NCBI GenBank assembly: GCA_030040815.1
Contig: JASHSZ010000407.1
Location: 1 to 6,436, forward strand
Length of the DNA: 6,436 nt
Direction of reading: 5' to 3'
Source: Streptosporangiaceae bacterium
Lineage (GTDB): Bacteria > Actinomycetota > Actinomycetes > Streptosporangiales > Streptosporangiaceae
Notes under the pieces: generated by a model
What the model was told of the DNA's origin: nothing
What the model saw: only the letters and a program-made list of their open reading frames with translations
Databases searched by the model: none
Shown here: piece by piece, positions 1-6,436 of the stretch
Numbering within the stretch: the stretch's first letter is position 1
Layout: the number at the start of each line of letters is the position of its first letter
Program-made: the position numbers and the translations under genes

Positions 1-158
1 TAGGTGCTCGCCTGTTCGGCCGACGTCACCAGCGGCGCCTCAGCCGCGGTGCCGGTCGATTCGACAGCTGACGAGGTGTCGCGCCCCTCCGTCTCGGCAG
101 GCGCATCATCCAGCACGGTCTCGCCGTGCGCCAGCGACGGCTCCGCGCGGTTGTCCAC
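1..158 (-). CDS. Partial CDS, N-terminal 52 residues; probable DUF3566 membrane protein downstream of gyrA
   Basis: Only the first 52 codons are in the window and the gene runs off the left edge. I chose the GTG start because GAGGAGG lies 5 nt upstream and the frame stays open to the edge. Another in-frame GTG lies 24 nt further upstream (codon 180-182) but has only weak Shine-Dalgarno sequence. The visible segment begins MDNRAEPSLAHGE and is rich in Ala, Glu, Asp, Ser and Thr, with about 11 acidic residues against 2 Arg. It has no hydrophobic stretch, so it looks like a disordered acidic N-terminus. In many actinobacteria the gene directly after gyrA encodes a DUF3566 protein with a long disordered N-terminus followed by two membrane segments (Rv0007 type). 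The position and composition fit that family, but the diagnostic membrane domain is outside the window. The DUF3566 assignment is therefore inferred from context. That a real gene starts here is well supported. Confidence 0.6.
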   Translation of the reverse strand, partial: MDNRAEPSLAHGETVLDDAPAETEGRDTSSAVESTGTAAEAPLVTSAEQAST

Positions 159-163
159 CCCGT

Positions 164-170
164 CCTCCTC
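164..170 (-). promoter_or_regulatory. Ribosome binding site of the gene downstream of gyrA
   Basis: On the minus strand this reads GAGGAGG, a near-perfect anti-Shine-Dalgarno match, with 5 nt to the GTG at 156-158. It decides the choice of this start over the in-frame GTG 24 nt upstream. Confidence 0.75.
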
Positions 171-201
171 AGCACCGTTCACTGTCCCGAGGTTATCCCC
201 A

Positions 202-219
202 AGTCAGTGATAACTGACT
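202..219. repeat. 7-bp perfect inverted repeat upstream of the post-gyrA gene
   Basis: AGTCAGT, a 4-nt loop GATA, then ACTGACT: a perfect dyad about 45 bp upstream of the GTG at 158. It overlaps a second dyad, GTTATC (192-197) with GATAAC (209-214). It could form an RNA hairpin in the leader of the downstream gene or be a protein-binding site. No U-tract follows on the minus strand, so it is not a standard intrinsic terminator. Confidence 0.5.
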
Positions 220-289
220 CGCCGCAACCAGCTAGCCTCGACGGCTCGCTATGTCTATGACGCTCGGACCGGTCGGTGCGTTGCCCCCA

Positions 290-381
290 GTCAGCCTGCC
301 AGCGTGAGACAGGCTCCCCGACGACGTCCGGCTTGGCCCGTTAATTGCGTTATCTCACGGCACGATACTCGGTCAGCCTGC
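290..381. repeat. 10-bp direct repeat pair after gyrA
   Basis: GTCAGCCTGC occurs exactly at 290-299 and again at 372-381, 82 bp apart, in the non-coding region after gyrA. The downstream copy (in transcription order) forms one arm of the hairpin at 293-315. The upstream copy could pair with the same partner segment, 308-315. Confidence 0.6.
293..315 (-). terminator. GC-rich hairpin 125 nt after gyrA; possible U-less terminator
   Basis: Read as minus-strand RNA this is AGCCUGUC, a 7-nt loop UCACGCU, then GGCAGGCU. It forms an 8-pair stem with one G-U wobble. The wobble pairs only on the minus strand, which is the transcribed direction. It is followed by GACUGGGGG rather than a U-tract. Actinobacteria are often said to use stems with few U residues, so a terminator for the gyrB-gyrA transcript is possible, but a leader structure of the next gene is equally likely. 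Stem formation is seen in the sequence; the function is inferred. Confidence 0.35.
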
Positions 382-439
382 GCTCCTGCCACAAACCGAC
401 ACACGATTGCTCAGCACAGCGCGTTCAGCAGCAGCGTGG

Positions 440-3013
440 CTACTCTGCGTCAGAGCTGTCGAGGTCGGATCCGTTGTCTGGATCGCCGTCTGCTGGCTCG
501 GTGTCATCGTCGTCGTCAACCTCCACGGCAGCGCCGTTCCCGGTGGCTTCGGCATTCCGGGCGATTGCCACGAGACTCTGACCTTCACCAAGATTCACGA
601 GCCGGACGCCCATTGTCTGGCGCCCGGAGATCTTGATCTCCGACGCCGCGGTCCTGATGACGCCGCCCGCCGACGTGATAGCGAACACCTCGTCGTCCGG
701 GTGCACCATGAGCGCGCCAATGAGCTCGCCCCTCGCGTCGACGATGCGCGCCGTGACCACCCCGAGGCCGCCGCGGCCCTGAACGGGGTACTGATCGGCC
801 GGCGTGCGCTTGGCATAGCCGCCGCCGGTGGCGACGAGTACGTCGGCGCCTTCACTCACCACGTACATGCCCAGCAGCTCATCGCCGTCGGTGAACCGCA
901 TCCCAATAACGCCCGATGTGGCGCGGCCCATCGGCCGCAGCGCTTCGTCGCTGGCCCGGAACCGGATCGCCTGCGCGCGCTTGCTGATCAGCAACAGGTC
1001 CTGATCGGGCGACACAAGCCGGGCCGCGATGACCTCGTCGTCCTCGCGCAGGTTGATGGCGATGATCCCGCCGGACCGCGGTGAGTCAAAGTCCGTCAGC
1101 CTTGACTTCTTCACCAGGCCCGATGACGTCGCCAGCACCAGGTACGGCGCCACGTCATAGTCGCGCAGCGCCAGCACTTCGGCGATGCGCTCGTCCGGCT
1201 GGAACGCCAGCAGGTTTGCCACGTGCTGACCGCGTGCGTCACGCGCGGTGTCCGGGAGTTCGTAGGCCTTCGCCCGGTAGACCCGGCCCTTGTTGGTGAA
1301 GAACAGGATCCAGTGGTGCGTCGACGTCACGAAGAAGTGATCGACGATGTCGTCGGTGCGCAGCTGTGCACCGCGAACGCCCTTGCCGCCACGCCGCTGC
1401 GCCCGGTAGAGGTCGGCCCTGGTGCGCTTCGCGTAGCCGCCATGCGTGATCGTGATGACGACGTCTTCCTCGGCAATGAGGTCCTCCGCCGACATGTCGC
1501 CGTCGTAGGCGACGATCTCGGTTCGCCGGGCGTCACCGTACTTCGCGGCGATCTCACTGAGCTCGGTGCTGACGACCTGACGCTGCCGCTCTGGCGAGGC
1601 CAGGATCGCCTCGTAGTCGGCGATTTCCTCCATCAGCTTGTCGTACTCATCGATCATCGCCTGCCGCTCTAGCGCGGCCAGCCGACGCAGCTGCATGTCG
1701 AGGATCGCGCGAGCTTGGATGTCGTCGATCTCGAGCAGGTCCATCAGACCCTGTTGTGCGGCGGCAGCCGACTCGCTCGCGCGGATGAGGGCGATGACCG
1801 CGTCGATCTGGTCGATAGCCTTCAGCAGCGCGCGCAAGATGTGCGCCCGCTCTTCCGCCTTCCTGAGCAGGTACCTGGTCCGCCGGACGATGACCTCGAT
1901 CTGGTGCGTCACCCAGTGTCGGATGACCTGATCCAGCCGCAGCGTCCGCGGCACCCCGTCGACCAGCGCGACCATGTTGACGCCGAAGGTGTCCTGCAGC
2001 TGGGTGTGCTTGTACAGGTTGTTCAGCACGACCTTCGCGACGGCGTCGCGCTTCAGCACGATGACGAGGCGCTGGCCGGTGCGGCCACTGGTCTCGTCCC
2101 GGACGTCGGCGATACCCGAGACGCGCCCGTCGCGGACGAGCTCCGCGATCTTGCTCGCGAGGTTGTCCGGGTTGACCTGGAATGGCAACTCAGTCACCAC
2201 AAGCGTGGTGCGACCCCGCGGGTCTTCCTCGACGTTGGCGACCGCGCGCATGGTGATCGAGCCGCGCCCGGAAGTGTAGGCGTCGCGGATGCCGCGCCGC
2301 CCCACGATCTGCGCGGCGGTCGGGAAGTCGGGACCAGAGATCCGCTCCATGAGCGCTGACAGCAGCTCTTCATCGTTGGCGTCAAAGTGCTCGAGATACC
2401 ACTGCGAGCCGGCCGCGACCTCGCGCAGATTGTGCGGCGGAATCTTGGTCGCCATGCCCACCGCGATGCCCTCAGAACCGTTGACCAGCAGATTGGGGAA
2501 CCGGGCCGGCAGCACGATTGGCTCAGCAGCCTGGCCGTCGTAGTTCGGCCGGAAGTCGACGGTCTCCTTGTCGATATCGCGGAGCATCTCCATGGCCAGC
2601 GGCGCCAGTCGGCACTCGGTGTAGCGCATGGCCGCGGGCGGGTCGTTGCCCGGCGAGCCGAAGTTGCCCTGGCCGTCGACGAGCGGCATCCGCATCGCCC
2701 ACGGCTGCGCGAGCCGGACGAGCGTGTCGTAGATGGCCGAGTCACCGTGCGGGTGGTAGTTCCCCATGACGTCGCCGACGACCCTGGCGCACTTGTTGTA
2801 ACCGCGCTCGGGCCGGTAATTCCCGTCGTACATCGCCCACAGGATGCGGGTGTGCACCGGCTTCAGGCCGTCGCGGACATCTGGCAGAGCGCGCCCGACG
2901 ATAACCGACATCGCGTAGTCGAGGAAGCTCCGCTGCATCTCGACCTGGATGTCGATGGGTTCCGTCCGGTCGTGACCGGCGGCATCGGCCTCCGGCGTCG
3001 TGACGTCAGGCAC
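440..3013 (-). CDS. gyrA: DNA gyrase subunit A
   Basis: GyrA is the DNA-cleaving and DNA-wrapping subunit of the A2B2 type IIA topoisomerase that introduces negative supercoils using ATP. The 857-residue product is complete and close to the usual length. The start is GTG, with GGAAGG 8 nt upstream. The breakage-reunion domain covers roughly residues 20-520. Its quinolone-pocket motif [10 protein letters not shown] is at 87-96 and the catalytic tyrosine is Y131 in AAMRYTE, next to R130. The positions equivalent to E. coli S83 and D87 are S92 and D96, the residues typical of quinolone-susceptible enzymes; M. tuberculosis has Ala at the first. The C-terminal beta-pinwheel follows, with the canonical GyrA-box QRRGGKG at 539-545. 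A second box-like QGRGGLG lies at 745-751. The tail 831-857 is very acidic, including five consecutive Asp at 833-837. There is no intein at the active-site tyrosine. It lies 99 bp after gyrB and is probably co-transcribed with it. Confidence 0.98.
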   Translation of the reverse strand: MPDVTTPEADAAGHDRTEPIDIQVEMQRSFLDYAMSVIVGRALPDVRDGLKPVHTRILWAMYDGNYRPERGYNKCARVVGDVMGNYHPHGDSAIYDTLVRLAQPWAMRMPLVDGQGNFGSPGNDPPAAMRYTECRLAPLAMEMLRDIDKETVDFRPNYDGQAAEPIVLPARFPNLLVNGSEGIAVGMATKIPPHNLREVAAGSQWYLEHFDANDEELLSALMERISGPDFPTAAQIVGRRGIRDAYTSGRGSITMRAVANVEEDPRGRTTLVVTELPFQVNPDNLASKIAELVRDGRVSGIADVRDETSGRTGQRLVIVLKRDAVAKVVLNNLYKHTQLQDTFGVNMVALVDGVPRTLRLDQVIRHWVTHQIEVIVRRTRYLLRKAEERAHILRALLKAIDQIDAVIALIRASESAAAAQQGLMDLLEIDDIQARAILDMQLRRLAALERQAMIDEYDKLMEEIADYEAILASPERQRQVVSTELSEIAAKYGDARRTEIVAYDGDMSAEDLIAEEDVVITITHGGYAKRTRADLYRAQRRGGKGVRGAQLRTDDIVDHFFVTSTHHWILFFTNKGRVYRAKAYELPDTARDARGQHVANLLAFQPDERIAEVLALRDYDVAPYLVLATSSGLVKKSRLTDFDSPRSGGIIAINLREDDEVIAARLVSPDQDLLLISKRAQAIRFRASDEALRPMGRATSGVIGMRFTDGDELLGMYVVSEGADVLVATGGGYAKRTPADQYPVQGRGGLGVVTARIVDARGELIGALMVHPDDEVFAITSAGGVIRTAASEIKISGRQTMGVRLVNLGEGQSLVAIARNAEATGNGAAVEVDDDDDTEPADGDPDNGSDLDSSDAE

Positions 3014-3021
3014 TGCACAAT

Positions 3022-3030
3022 CCTTCCCTC
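3022..3030 (-). promoter_or_regulatory. Ribosome binding site of gyrA
   Basis: The minus strand reads GAGGGAAGG, with 8 nt from its end to the GTG at 3011-3013. It fixes the GTG as the start; the TTG and GTG triplets just upstream (ATTGTGCA) are out of frame. Confidence 0.75.
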
Positions 3031-3044
3031 AGGCTTTTTGCCTG
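3030..3044 (-). repeat. Small hairpin touching the gyrA ribosome binding site
   Basis: CAGGC, an AAAAA loop, then GCCTG on the minus strand: a perfect 5-bp stem whose 3' arm ends at the first base of the GAGGGAAGG ribosome binding site. It is too short and lacks a following U-tract, so it is not a terminator. It may tune access to the gyrA ribosome binding site or be incidental. Confidence 0.4.
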
Positions 3045-3112
3045 GTCCTTCACATCGGCCCGCCGCCGCGGCGAACGAGCGCGCGACTGACCGCGGGGTC
3101 GAGCCCGTTCCC

Positions 3113-5917
<2,805 letters not shown>

Positions 5918-5925
<8 letters not shown>

Positions 5926-6436
5926 TAGTGATCACCCCGCCGGCTACCTCGAACCGACTGCCGGCCAGACCGGCCGGCACGTCGGCAGGCACCGCTGCCG
6001 TCACCAGAACCTGCTCGGCCCCGGCAACCAGCGCCGCCAGCCGGTCCCGGCGACCGGTGTCCAGTTCCGCGAACACGTCATCGAGCAGCAGCACCGGGTC
6101 GCCCTGTTCCCCGTCATGGCGCAGCAGTTGATAGGAGGCCAGCCGCAGCGCGAGCGCGAGCGACCAGCACTCGCCGTGACTGGCGTAACCGCGCGACGGC
6201 AAGCCGCCTATGCGCAACTCCAGTTCGTCCCGGTGCGGTCCCACGAGGCAGACGCCGCGCTCGATTTCGGCCCGCCGTCGGGCCGCGAGGGCATCGCGGA
6301 GCGTCAGCGCGACCTTCTCCTGATCGGGCTCGGCTTCCCCGGCGGACGGCAGGCCGACCGGGCCGCCACCCTCGCGATTGTCTAGGCCCTCGCGGGCGCC
6401 GACACCGGCATCCGCGGCCATCCGGTACCGCGCGCC
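5918..6436 (-). CDS. recF: RecF, C-terminal 172 residues (5' end outside window)
   Basis: RecF is an SMC/ABC-type ATPase that binds gapped DNA with RecO and RecR and helps RecA load at stalled or damaged forks. The frame is open to the right edge, so the Walker A half and the start are missing. The visible part is about 45 percent of a typical RecF of about 370-380 residues. Counting from the window edge, GPHRDEL is at residues 66-72. The ABC signature region is [16 protein letters not shown] at 85-100; actinobacterial RecF proteins have SHGE where others have SQGQ. Walker B is PVLLLDDVF at 114-122, followed by the D-loop AELD. The stop TGA (5918-5920) lies inside the start of dciA, an arrangement common in actinobacteria. 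The ATG that begins the frame at 6421 is an internal Met, not the start. Upstream, dnaN and dnaA would be expected beyond the right edge. Confidence 0.95.

Larger units (their letters stand above)
159..439. other. Intergenic region between gyrA and the next gene, no gene seen
   Basis: This 281-bp stretch separates the gyrA stop from the GTG of the next gene. Small open frames crossing it on either strand run into gyrA out of frame and have no convincing ribosome binding site. It contains two hairpins (293-315 and 202-219) and a 10-bp direct repeat (290-299 and 372-381). It is less GC-rich than the flanking genes in places, for example around 338-356. I looked for a promoter for the downstream gene on the minus strand and saw no pair of -35 and -10 hexamers good enough to call. 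No tRNA fold is visible. Confidence 0.7.

Noticed and set aside
4..210. A 68-codon plus-strand frame at the left end
   Set aside because: It lies opposite the gene starting at 158, which has a strong Shine-Dalgarno; the plus frame is Ser/Ala-rich low complexity with no ribosome binding site visible.
373..591. A 72-codon minus-strand frame overlapping the gyrA 3' end and the downstream gap
   Set aside because: It is out of frame with gyrA, lacks a good ribosome binding site and has no recognisable features; the acidic C-terminus of GyrA explains this DNA.
2621..2770. Possible intein in GyrA near the active-site tyrosine
   Set aside because: GyrA inteins occur at this site in some actinobacteria, but the sequence runs straight through AAMRYTE and the total length is 857 residues.

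Overview
The window is a contiguous piece of a high-GC chromosome carrying the conserved recF - dciA (DUF721) - gyrB - gyrA - (probable DUF3566 gene) block found next to the replication origin in actinobacteria. All genes lie on the minus strand, so transcription runs from the right edge to the left. Several things point to an actinobacterium related to, but distinct from, mycobacteria and Streptomyces. These are the gene order, the GTG and TTG starts, the heavy G/C third-position codon use, the actinobacterial RecF signature (SHGE), the DciA ending in DTYG, and the mycobacteria-like GyrB core ([19 protein letters not shown]). I cannot name a genus.

Layout from right to left. The 3' half of recF is cut by the right edge. 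dciA overlaps the recF stop by 8 bp. A gap of about 100 bp follows, holding a good candidate promoter and a 5'-leader hairpin. gyrB comes next, best read from a TTG with a strong Shine-Dalgarno. A 97-bp gap with a small hairpin beside the gyrA ribosome binding site leads to gyrA. After gyrA is a 281-bp intergenic region with repeats and hairpins but no gene, and then the first 52 codons of a gene that leaves the window on the left.

The products belong together functionally. DciA is the bacterial replicative helicase operator, RecF loads or regulates recombinase at stalled forks, and GyrA2GyrB2 removes the positive supercoils made by replication and transcription. The gyrase subunits look intact, with all expected catalytic residues and no intein.

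I found no undescribed system here; this is ordinary core genome. The observations worth a second look are regulatory or fine-structural. They are a possible attenuator-like set of competing hairpins after gyrA, the gyrB promoter, leader hairpin and TTG start, an altered second GyrA-box (QGRGGLG), a strongly acidic GyrA tail, and two near-consensus DnaA boxes at the left end.
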